Under the pieces are notes generated by a model, which was not told the origin of the DNA, did no database searches, and was given only the letters and a program-made list of their open reading frames with translations. Below are positions 1-5,882 of a DNA stretch of 8,262 nucleotides, piece after piece (the first letter of the stretch is position 1; each line of letters opens with the position of its first letter). Where the stretch lies: positions 1 through 8,262 of the forward strand of contig JAAAOD010000179.1 in the NCBI GenBank assembly GCA_009908535.1, written 5' to 3'. The position numbers were made by a program, and so were the translations under genes. Source of the stretch: Verrucomicrobiota bacterium. GTDB taxonomy: Bacteria > Verrucomicrobiota > Verrucomicrobiia > Opitutales > Oceanipulchritudinaceae.

Positions 1-1089
1 CAGGGGCAGAGAGGCTTCCCTGTTCTTCAGGAGCACGATGGATTCCCGTGCCGCACGAAGGGCCAGCTCGGCGTGTTCCGGTCCAGCGACGATCTCCGGG
101 GAAAGGCGGGTGTACGGCACGCTGTCTTCAGGATCGAAGAACCCGAGTTTGAACTGCGTGCGAAGGAGGTTACCGAGGGCGGTATTGATATCCTCTTCGC
201 TGCAGAGTCCCATTTGCACGGCGCTGAGCAAGGCATCGCAATAGACGCTTCCGCAATTGAGGTCACAACCGTTTTTGATGGCCATGGCGGCGGATTCCTC
301 GACGGATCCGGTGACCTTGTGCTTGGTATGGAAATCCCGGATGGCCCAGCAATCGGAAACGACGTGGCCCTTGAAACCCCAGCGCTCGCGGAGGATTTTC
401 TTCAGCAGTAATTCGCTGCCGCAGCACGGCTCTCCGTAGACGCGGTTGTAGGCGCCCATGACGCTTTCCACGCCCTCGTCGACAAGGCGCTTAAAAGCCG
501 GCAGGTAGGTTTCCTCAAAGTCCTTCCTTGGCGGGTGTGCGTCGAATTCATGCCGCAATGCCTCGGGTCCGCTGTGCACCGCGTAGTGCTTCGCGCAGGC
601 GGCCGTTTTCAGGTAATGGGGATCCTTTCCCTGAAGCCCGCGGACAAAGGCGGCCCCGAGCTCGCCGGTAAGGAAGGGATCCTCCCCCCATGTCTCCTGT
701 CCGCGGCCCCAGCGGGGATCGCGGAAGACGTTGATGTTCGGGGTCCAGAAAGTCAGGCCCTGGTACTGTTGGCGGCTGCCCTGGCGACGGGCCTCATGAT
801 GCTTGGCCCGGGCCTCATCGCCGATCGCGGAGGCGACCTCCTCCACAAGACCCTCGTCGAAGGTGGCCGCAAGGCCGATGGCCTGGGGAAAGACCGTCGC
901 GCGACCGGAGCGCCCGACGCCGTGCAGGGCCTGGTTCCACCAGTTATAGGCCGGAATGCCGAGGCGGTCGATCGCCGGGGCGTCATAGCGTAACTGCGAG
1001 CACTTCTCTTCAAGGGTCAGGCGGGAAATCAGATCGCCGACGCGTTCATCCAGATCAAGGGCGGAATTGCGGAAGGGTTCAGGGTTCAT
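1..1089 (-). CDS. Glycoside hydrolase family 3 (beta-xylosidase/beta-glucosidase type), N-terminal part, 3' end cut by window edge
   Basis: The reading frame is open for 363 codons from ATG at 1087-1089 to the left edge. It encodes the GH3 (alpha/beta)8 catalytic domain and the beginning of the second domain. Visible family motifs are NWWNQALHGVGR (residues 49-60), RDPRWGRGQETWGEDP (123-138), the substrate-binding KH pair in AKHYAVHSGPE (K167/H168), and VVSDCWA, where D246 is the expected catalytic nucleophile. The later DLNCGS stretch and the NWWN...LHGV motif resemble xylan 1,4-beta-xylosidase-like GH3 members. The enzyme should release terminal beta-linked sugars from oligosaccharides, but xylose versus glucose specificity cannot be decided. 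No signal peptide is seen, so it is probably cytoplasmic or periplasmic by another route. ATG 1089 is the only usual start after an in-frame stop at 1105-1107. It overlaps the stop of the upstream esterase remnant as ATGA, so translation was probably coupled. There is no clear Shine-Dalgarno site. The C-terminal acid/base region lies outside the window. Confidence 0.93.
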   Translation of the reverse strand, partial: MNPEPFRNSALDLDERVGDLISRLTLEEKCSQLRYDAPAIDRLGIPAYNWWNQALHGVGRSGRATVFPQAIGLAATFDEGLVEEVASAIGDEARAKHHEARRQGSRQQYQGLTFWTPNINVFRDPRWGRGQETWGEDPFLTGELGAAFVRGLQGKDPHYLKTAACAKHYAVHSGPEALRHEFDAHPPRKDFEETYLPAFKRLVDEGVESVMGAYNRVYGEPCCGSELLLKKILRERWGFKGHVVSDCWAIRDFHTKHKVTGSVEESAAMAIKNGCDLNCGSVYCDALLSAVQMGLCSEEDINTALGNLLRTQFKLGFFDPEDSVPYTRLSPEIVAGPEHAELALRAARESIVLLKNREASLPL

Positions 1090-1571
1090 CCACCGGGATT
1101 GCAGTTATGCGAAAGCGACGATTCAAACATCCAATCAAGAGCGGGCTGTATTTCCCCGTCCCAGTGGCCCCAGGTGTGGTCGCCCGGGCCCTCCCGGTAC
1201 TCCAACGGCAGGCCCCGTTGCCGGACGTGGTCCCGGAAGCGCAGATTGGACGCGTAAAGGAAGTCTTCCGTTCCGCACCACTGTTACATCCGGGGAAGAT
1301 TCAAACTTCCGGAGGCGGCTTGCATCGTCAGCCGGAACAAATCCCGGCTTTCGGCATCGAACGCCTCTCCGCTGGCGCCGAAAATCGCCGCCATTTTCGC
1401 CCGCCGACCCTCTTCTACGAAGCGTTCCCGCACACCGTTGAGATCGAGGGCTCCGGAAAGTCTCGCCACGGCCGCGAAGGTCCCGGGCCCGCCCCTTGGG
1501 GAAAGGAGGACCTGCATGCTGGTGGAAACGCCGAGGCTCTCGGCGAAGAAGCGGACATCGAGAAGGGCCAT
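1086..1571 (-). pseudogene. Decayed EstA/tributyrin-esterase-type alpha/beta hydrolase (internal deletion plus in-frame stop)
   Basis: One minus frame reads from ATG 1569-1571 to TGA 1086-1088, interrupted only by TAA at 1284-1286. The N-terminus (MALLDVRFFAESLGVSTSMQ) is typical of the tributyrin esterase/S-formylglutathione hydrolase-like family. Around residues 24-30 the sequence jumps directly to FAAVARLSGALDL, which in intact members comes just after the GLSMGG nucleophile motif. About 100 residues are therefore missing, including the oxyanion HG segment and the catalytic Ser. After the TAA the same frame continues as QWCGTEDFLYASNLRFRDH and EGPGDHTWGHWD, carrying the expected catalytic Asp (1263-1265) and His (1176-1178). 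The family expects Tyr where the stop lies, so a single base change from TAC/TAT explains it. The remnant is 161 codons against about 250-265 usually. It cannot be an active hydrolase. Its neighbour GH3 suggests the ancestor deacylated plant-type oligosaccharides. A sequencing or assembly error could explain the stop but hardly the deletion. Confidence 0.82.
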
Positions 1572-1683
1572 GAATTAATCGTTAAAGTTAAATTTTTAGA
1601 TTTTATATCATTTTATCTTTTTTGTAATTGACTTAGGTCTGGCAAAAGCCGATGGGGAAAGGCGGCAACAGCAGATTGAAGAG
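1572..1683. promoter_or_regulatory. AT-rich divergent promoter region
   Basis: This 112-base gap lies between the start of the minus-strand esterase/GH3 operon and the plus-strand nucleotidyltransferase. Its first 60 or so bases are about four-fifths A+T, in sharp contrast to the GC-rich surroundings, with T runs and TATAAA-like words on the minus strand (near 1600-1625). This is the expected composition of a divergent promoter. I could not choose a single -35/-10 pair for either direction: TTGACT at 1629-1634 on the plus strand lacks a clear -10. The nucleotidyltransferase start is preceded by only a weak GAAGAG, and the esterase start by no Shine-Dalgarno site. Confidence 0.45.
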
Positions 1684-2598
1684 ATGACAGACAAAGGAAC
1701 GACATTACTGGTATTGGCGGCGGGCATGGGCAGCCGTTATGGCGGCCTGAAGCAGCTGGACCCGCTGGGGCCGACGGGGGAAACGGTGCTGGATTATTCG
1801 GTGCACGACGCGGTCCGGGCGGGTTTCACGCGGGTGGTATTCGTCATCCGGCGCGAGATGGAAGCGGCCTTTCACGAGGGGGTGGGCAAACGCTACGCGG
1901 ACAAGATCGGCATCGATTACGCTTTTCAGGAGCTGGAGGATGTGCCGGCGGGCTTCTCGGTTCCGGCGGAGCGGAGCAAGCCGTGGGGAACGGCGCACGC
2001 GGTGCGGGCGGCCCGGGACAGGATCGCGGAGCCCTTTGCCGTGATCAACGCGGACGACTTTTACGGGGCGGAGGCCTTCGCGGTCATGGCGGAGGAACTG
2101 GGGAGCGCCGCGGCGGCGGATCCCCTGACCTTTTCCATGGTGGGCTATCCATTGCGCACGACCCTGTCCCCGCATGGCACGGTCAACCGCGGGCTTTGTG
2201 AGACGCGGGACGGCCTTCTGCGGAGCGTGACGGAATACACGGAGATCCAACGGCGGGCGGACGGGACCGTTGCCGGCATCGCCCCGGACGGAGCGACGCG
2301 TCCTCTCGATCCGGAGACCCCGGTCTCCATGAATTTCTGGGGGCTGCTGCCGGAGGTCTTTCCCCTTCTCGAGCAAGATTTCGAGGAATTCCTCCGCAAG
2401 GACCGGACGACCCCGAAGGCGGAATGGTACCTGCCGGCCTTTATCGACGGCTTGCTGACCAAAGGGACGGCGCTTTGCCGGGTCCTGCCGGTGGAAACGG
2501 AGTGGTTCGGGATCACCTATCCCGAGGACAAGCCCGAAGTACAGGCGGCGATCCGGCGGATGATCGAGGCGGGCCGTTACACGAGCCCGCTCAGCTGA
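1684..2598 (+). CDS. Sugar-phosphate nucleotidyltransferase-like protein (NTP_transferase family)
   Basis: This 304-residue protein has the N-terminal nucleotide-binding signature LVLAAGMGSRYGGLKQLD (residues 9-26), with the G-x-G-x-R and K23 expected to contact the NTP phosphates. It also has PWGTAHAV (100-107), matching the base-binding segment of pyrophosphorylases, and NADDFYG (122-128), where D124/D125 would hold the catalytic metal. The family transfers a nucleotidyl group from an NTP to a sugar-1-phosphate, giving an activated NDP-sugar for glycan synthesis or salvage. The exact sugar and nucleotide cannot be told. Related proteins are often encoded beside an APH-like sugar kinase; none is present here, and the gene stands alone between a divergent glycosidase operon and the convergent pheA. 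The start ATG 1684 has only a weak GAAGAG before it but fits the family N-terminus. Codon choice favours G-ending codons (GCG, CGG) more than the neighbouring genes. Confidence 0.88.
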   Translation: MTDKGTTLLVLAAGMGSRYGGLKQLDPLGPTGETVLDYSVHDAVRAGFTRVVFVIRREMEAAFHEGVGKRYADKIGIDYAFQELEDVPAGFSVPAERSKPWGTAHAVRAARDRIAEPFAVINADDFYGAEAFAVMAEELGSAAAADPLTFSMVGYPLRTTLSPHGTVNRGLCETRDGLLRSVTEYTEIQRRADGTVAGIAPDGATRPLDPETPVSMNFWGLLPEVFPLLEQDFEEFLRKDRTTPKAEWYLPAFIDGLLTKGTALCRVLPVETEWFGITYPEDKPEVQAAIRRMIEAGRYTSPLS

Positions 2599-2634
2599 GC
2601 CGCAACGGCCACCGCCCGCACGCGGAGACGGCCC

Positions 2635-3705
2635 TCAAAGGCTCGTGTTGGGATAGCTGCCCAGCCACTTGAGGATCGGGCACAGGTGCTCCAGCTCGCC
2701 GAGGGCTTCCGCGACCTTGGGATCCTCCCGGTGGCCGATGATGTCGACGTAGAAGTAATAATCCCATGCGCGGCGGCGACTCGGGCGCGACTCGATTTTG
2801 CAGAGGTTGATTCCGCGGGTGCTGAAGGAAAGCAGCGCCTTGAGAAGGCTGCCCGGTTCGTCATGGAGGGAAAAGACGAGGCTGGTCTTGTCGCGGTCGT
2901 CCCCGAGCCGCGGCGTCGGCGTTTTCCCGATGACGAGGAAGCGGGTGACGTTGTCGGTTTTGTCCATGACGTTTTCCTGCACGACCGGGACCTTGTACAT
3001 GTCAGCGGCGATGCGGCTGCCGATGGCGGCGGCCTCCGGATGATTCGCGGCGTATTCGACCGAGGCGGCCGTGCTGGCGGACTCCACCAGCTCCACGCCC
3101 GGCAGCATGCGCGCCAGCCATTGGCGGCATTGCCCAAGGGCGTTGTCCTTTGAATGCACACTGCGGATCTTCTCCAGCGGCGAATGGGAAACCAGGCAGT
3201 GCTCGATCTGCAGGTAGATCTGCGCCACGATGGTCAGCTCCGATTCCACCAGCATGTCGAGGGTACTGATGACCGTCCCCTGCGTTGAATTCTCGACGGG
3301 AACGACCCCGTAATGGGCATCCCCGCGGCGGACCGCGGTGAAGACGTCCGGCACCGAATTCAGGGACAGGTAGTGGATGCTGGAACCGAAATTCTTCAGC
3401 GCCGCCTGATGCGTATAGGTTGCCTCCGGACCGAGGTAGGCAACCGAGGTGGGCTTTTCGAGCGCAATGGCGGCCGATATGATCTCCCGGTAGATCGAAC
3501 GGATCGAATCGTCGCTGAGCGGACCGCCGTTGCAGGCCCGCAACTTGCCGAACACCTCCTCCTCCCGGCTGGGGACATACACCTCAAGACCCTTCTCCAG
3601 CTTGACGTGCCCCACCTGCTGGGCGAGCTGCACCCTTTTGTTCAGCCGCTCCAGCAGCTCCCGATCGATGGCGTCGATTTCCTTCCGCAATTTATCAAGA
3701 TCCAT
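2635..3705 (-). CDS. pheA: Bifunctional chorismate mutase/prephenate dehydratase (P-protein)
   Basis: This cytoplasmic enzyme converts chorismate to prephenate and then to phenylpyruvate, the committed steps of phenylalanine synthesis. The chorismate mutase domain (about 1-85) is an AroQ-type helical segment with R7, R24, K35 and R47/E48 in the expected places. The prephenate dehydratase domain (about 87-262) begins YLGPEATYTHQAA (90-102), then has VPVENSTQGTV (135-145) and the catalytic TRF motif (T254-F256). The ACT domain (about 273-345) carries GSLL (285-288, a variant of the GALA/GALV motif) and ESRP (305-308), the phenylalanine-binding signatures, so feedback inhibition is likely. At 356 residues it is of normal length. 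I chose ATG 3703-3705 because AAAGGA at 3715-3720 lies nine bases upstream. TTG at 3709-3711 would add two residues and overlap the scpB stop, but its spacing is too short. The gene follows scpB by two bases and is probably cotranscribed with it. Confidence 0.96.
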   Translation of the reverse strand: MDLDKLRKEIDAIDRELLERLNKRVQLAQQVGHVKLEKGLEVYVPSREEEVFGKLRACNGGPLSDDSIRSIYREIISAAIALEKPTSVAYLGPEATYTHQAALKNFGSSIHYLSLNSVPDVFTAVRRGDAHYGVVPVENSTQGTVISTLDMLVESELTIVAQIYLQIEHCLVSHSPLEKIRSVHSKDNALGQCRQWLARMLPGVELVESASTAASVEYAANHPEAAAIGSRIAADMYKVPVVQENVMDKTDNVTRFLVIGKTPTPRLGDDRDKTSLVFSLHDEPGSLLKALLSFSTRGINLCKIESRPSRRRAWDYYFYVDIIGHREDPKVAEALGELEHLCPILKWLGSYPNTSL

Positions 3706-3707
3706 GG

Positions 3708-4487
3708 TCAATCGTCCTTTGCTTCATCCGGTTGCTCCCCGGTTCCCTCATCCTTTTCCTGCCCGCTCCCGGCCTCCTCGGCAAGGCCGACGTCCTTGTC
3801 GGAAATCTCCTCTTCGGGAAGGGTCGCGGACCGTATCCACTCAGTGATTTCATTCGGGGAAAGAACATCGCTCGCGGGCAGTTCCTCCAGCGAGCGCAGG
3901 CCGCAGAACTCGAGGAAGGCCTCTGTGGTACCATACTGCAAGGGGCGGCCAGGCAATTCCGCCCGTCCAACGATGTAGACGAGGTCGCGCTCGAGGAGAC
4001 GGTTGAGGGCGCTGTCGGCGGAAACCCCGCGGATGGCCTCGATGTCGGAACGGGTAACGGGTTGCCGGTAAGCAACGATGGCAAGGGTCTCCATCGCTGC
4101 CGGACTCAGGCGCTGCGGACGCGGTTCGTCCCGTAAAAGCCGCACCCATTCGCCGTAGCGCGGGGCCACGATGAGGCGGTAGCCGGTGGGGCCTTCCTGC
4201 AACCGGAAGACGGCATCCCTTTCGCCAAGATCCTCGGCTATGGCGTCCATGGCGTCCCGGATCTGGGCGGAGGTCAACAAGGTCGGCACCTGGTCCAGCA
4301 GGTCCTGCATGATCCCCTGCCCGTCCGGTTCGGCGTCCGCGCCCTCCCCCTCTTCCTCCCGCTCCTCACGCAGGCGCTCGTTCTGCTCATGGAAACGCGT
4401 GATCACCGCCTGTACATCCTTGATCGAGAGCGGTTCGCTCGTCGAATGCAGCAAAGCCAGCAGGGTCCGTTGTAAGTCAAATTCCAT
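3708..4487 (-). CDS. scpB: Segregation and condensation protein B (ScpB)
   Basis: ScpB dimers bind the kleisin ScpA within the bacterial SMC condensin, which compacts and separates chromosomes. The second winged helix (about 118-195) carries the family core, including LSPAAMETLAIVAYRQPVTR, then GRAELPGRPLQYGTT and FLEFCGL.SLEELP. The first winged helix begins with LLALLHSTSEPLSIKD and resumes at AVFRLQEGPTGYRLIVAP, but the two halves are separated by a long charged stretch (about 33-58, rich in Glu/Arg). The C-terminal 50 or so residues are an acidic tail (EEEISDKD ... DEAKDD). The protein is 259 residues, somewhat longer than many ScpBs. ATG 4485-4487 is preferred because MEFDLQRTLLALL matches the family N-terminus; an in-frame TTG at 4515-4517 would add ten unrelated residues. 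Neither has a clear Shine-Dalgarno site. scpA, often adjacent in other genomes, is not in the window; pheA follows by two bases. Confidence 0.94.
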   Translation of the reverse strand: MEFDLQRTLLALLHSTSEPLSIKDVQAVITRFHEQNERLREEREEEGEGADAEPDGQGIMQDLLDQVPTLLTSAQIRDAMDAIAEDLGERDAVFRLQEGPTGYRLIVAPRYGEWVRLLRDEPRPQRLSPAAMETLAIVAYRQPVTRSDIEAIRGVSADSALNRLLERDLVYIVGRAELPGRPLQYGTTEAFLEFCGLRSLEELPASDVLSPNEITEWIRSATLPEEEISDKDVGLAEEAGSGQEKDEGTGEQPDEAKDD

Positions 4488-4520
4488 AAAAGTGTGCGTC
4501 CGCAGGGAGCGAAACAACGG

Positions 4521-4547
4521 GGCGTCATTGAAAATCCCCGCGACGCC
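4521..4547. repeat. Inverted repeat upstream of scpB
   Basis: GGCGTC at 4521-4526 and its perfect complement GACGCC at 4542-4547 are separated by 15 bases. An alternative pairing of GGGG (4519-4522) with CCCC (4536-4539) is possible. The repeat ends 34 bases before the scpB start, so in the scpB transcript it could be a 5' UTR hairpin, or in DNA an operator half-site pair. Six-base arms are expected fairly often by chance in GC-rich DNA, so the call is weak. The rest of 4488-4682, between glycosyltransferase and scpB, shows no gene or terminator that I can support. Confidence 0.25.
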
Positions 4548-4682
4548 AAAGCAATGCTTCTTTTAAGCGCGCCGGGAAGGGCCTATCACTTCGTATGATC
4601 AGGTAGCCCTGCCGGCTGAGAGGTCGTTCCTGGATACCGCCGCTTTGATCGAGGCAATGACGAATCCGGTCCCGGCAGGAAA

Positions 4683-5756
4683 TCAGGACAAGGGACCCCC
4701 GGGACCGGCCAGCGATTTTCTTCGCAGCAGTCCCCGGAAATGCGAAAGTAGCGCTTCGACATGGGCGTCAAGGGTGTACCGTTCGCGGACCCTCGCCAGG
4801 GCGCTCCTTACGATACGCGCTCGCACGGTGGGATGCTCCAGCAGATTCAGAGCGGCTGCAGCCAGTTCCGACGCCGAATTCGGTCGGATGGAAACCGCAT
4901 GGCCTCCTTCGATAATCTCCCGAAGTCCGTCCTTCCGCGAGGCCACCAGAGGAACCCCGCAGGCCATCGCCTCCACGGCGGCAAAGCCGAAGGGTTCGAC
5001 AAGGGAGGGCTGCAAGGCGGCACTGGCGAAGGGAAGCAGATCCGCGACATCTTCCCGGTACCCCAGCCACCGAATGCGTGCGTCCTCCGCCTCCCCCGGC
5101 CTCTCTCCGCGACCGATGAAGACCATGTGCGTTTCCGGTCGGTGTGCCCAGATCCGCGGCAAGGCCTCAAGGGTAACGCGTTGTCCTTTGCGCGGGCTGA
5201 TGTCGCCAACCTGTACAAGGACCGGAGTCTCCGGCGGCAAGTTCAGCTCTTCCCGCAGACAATCGCGGGCTCCCGGCTCTGCGGGCCTAAATTTCCGCGT
5301 GTCGACAAAATTTGGAAGGACGGCTCCCCGGCCCCCGAGACCCGCCCCGTATCGCCGGTGCCGACGCAAGGTGTCCCGCGAGACGCCGATGACGAGGTCG
5401 TGGAACCAGTAGTGGGGATGCGCTTTGTTTTCATGGGCATGAGCGGCGTTCGGAATCCCGAAAAGCAGGTGCAGAAGCGCGCCGAAGTTGTTCGCGCGCG
5501 TCAGATGCGTGTGCAGCAAATCAAACTCCTCCTCCCGGAAAAAGGAGGCAAAGCGCCGCAATTCGTCCATCGGCCATCGGTCAAATCGGGTCTCCAGAAT
5601 CGGGAGGCGGTGTCTCATTTGCTTCACGATCCACGATCCCGGCAAAGCAGCCAGGGTGACTTCATGGCCCCGTTCCAATAAGGCCGGGATCACGCGGCTG
5701 GCATACTGAACAGCCCCGTTGGAATGCAGGGTGGATACGGCCTCCAGAATCCTCAT
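4683..5756 (-). CDS. GT4-family glycosyltransferase
   Basis: This 357-residue cytosolic or membrane-associated enzyme is a GT-B fold retaining glycosyltransferase that moves a sugar from an NDP-sugar to a growing glycan or lipid acceptor. The N-terminal acceptor domain opens MRILEAVSTLHSNGAVQYAS, with the usual short beta strand and glycine-containing loop, followed by LERGHEVTLAALPGS and DLLHTHLTRAN (79-89). The donor domain shows VLVQVGDISPRKGQ (179-191, with R189/K190 likely binding the donor phosphate), LGYREDVADLL (231-241), and the diagnostic E-x7-E element EPFGFAAVEAMACGVPLVAS (254-273; E254 and E262). No membrane segment is seen. ATG 5754-5756 is supported by the family-typical first strand; upstream there is only a weak AGG. 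The substrate is unknown. It stands alone on its strand and is divergent from the TonB-dependent receptor gene, so a role in cell-surface polysaccharide or lipopolysaccharide is a guess. Confidence 0.92.
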   Translation of the reverse strand: MRILEAVSTLHSNGAVQYASRVIPALLERGHEVTLAALPGSWIVKQMRHRLPILETRFDRWPMDELRRFASFFREEEFDLLHTHLTRANNFGALLHLLFGIPNAAHAHENKAHPHYWFHDLVIGVSRDTLRRHRRYGAGLGGRGAVLPNFVDTRKFRPAEPGARDCLREELNLPPETPVLVQVGDISPRKGQRVTLEALPRIWAHRPETHMVFIGRGERPGEAEDARIRWLGYREDVADLLPFASAALQPSLVEPFGFAAVEAMACGVPLVASRKDGLREIIEGGHAVSIRPNSASELAAAALNLLEHPTVRARIVRSALARVRERYTLDAHVEALLSHFRGLLRRKSLAGPGGPLS

Positions 5757-5856
5757 TGGCGCCTATCACGCACCGTTTCCGTACAGGGGTCAAAACAAGA
5801 GCAAATCCGGCATCCCTTCGCCTTTTCCAAGGCCCACCGATCAGACTTGCATGTTT

Positions 5857-5873
5857 AGCAATCGGGCATTGCT
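5857..5873 (+). promoter_or_regulatory. Perfect short hairpin just upstream of the TonB-dependent receptor start
   Basis: AGCAAT (5857-5862) and ATTGCT (5868-5873) form a perfect six-base stem around the five-base loop CGGGC. It ends nine bases before ATG 5883, just where a ribosome binding site would normally sit, and no Shine-Dalgarno sequence is visible. It could be an operator or an RNA structure affecting initiation, or a chance match. The remainder of the 126-base divergent gap (5757-5882) must hold promoters for both the receptor and the glycosyltransferase, but I see no convincing -35/-10 pair. I also see no Fur-like or cobalamin-riboswitch-like pattern. Confidence 0.3.
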
Positions 5874-5882
5874 TTCACCGCC

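Noticed and set aside
535..993. Plus-strand open frame of 152 codons
   Set aside because: It is antisense to the conserved GH3 domain, which has clear catalytic motifs in the opposite strand.
1284..1571. A separate 95-residue minus-strand gene ending at TAA 1284-1286
   Set aside because: Similarity to the esterase family continues in the same frame beyond the TAA to 1086, so it is the front part of a broken gene rather than a small complete one.
1107..1631. Long plus-strand open frame of 174 codons
   Set aside because: It lies antisense to the esterase remnant, has no family-like motifs, and ends in the AT-rich promoter gap. It is a GC-rich shadow frame.
1705..2376. Minus-strand open frame of 223 codons
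   Set aside because: It is antisense to the nucleotidyltransferase, and its translation is Arg/His/Pro-rich without motifs, as expected of a shadow frame.
2599..2634. Possible bidirectional terminator between the nucleotidyltransferase and pheA
   Set aside because: Short GC pairings such as GCCG/CGGC and CCGC/GCGG can be drawn, but there is no sustained stem and no T tract on either strand.
4515..4517. TTG as the scpB start
   Set aside because: It would add ten residues unlike the family N-terminus and has no ribosome binding site; ATG 4485-4487 matches family starts.
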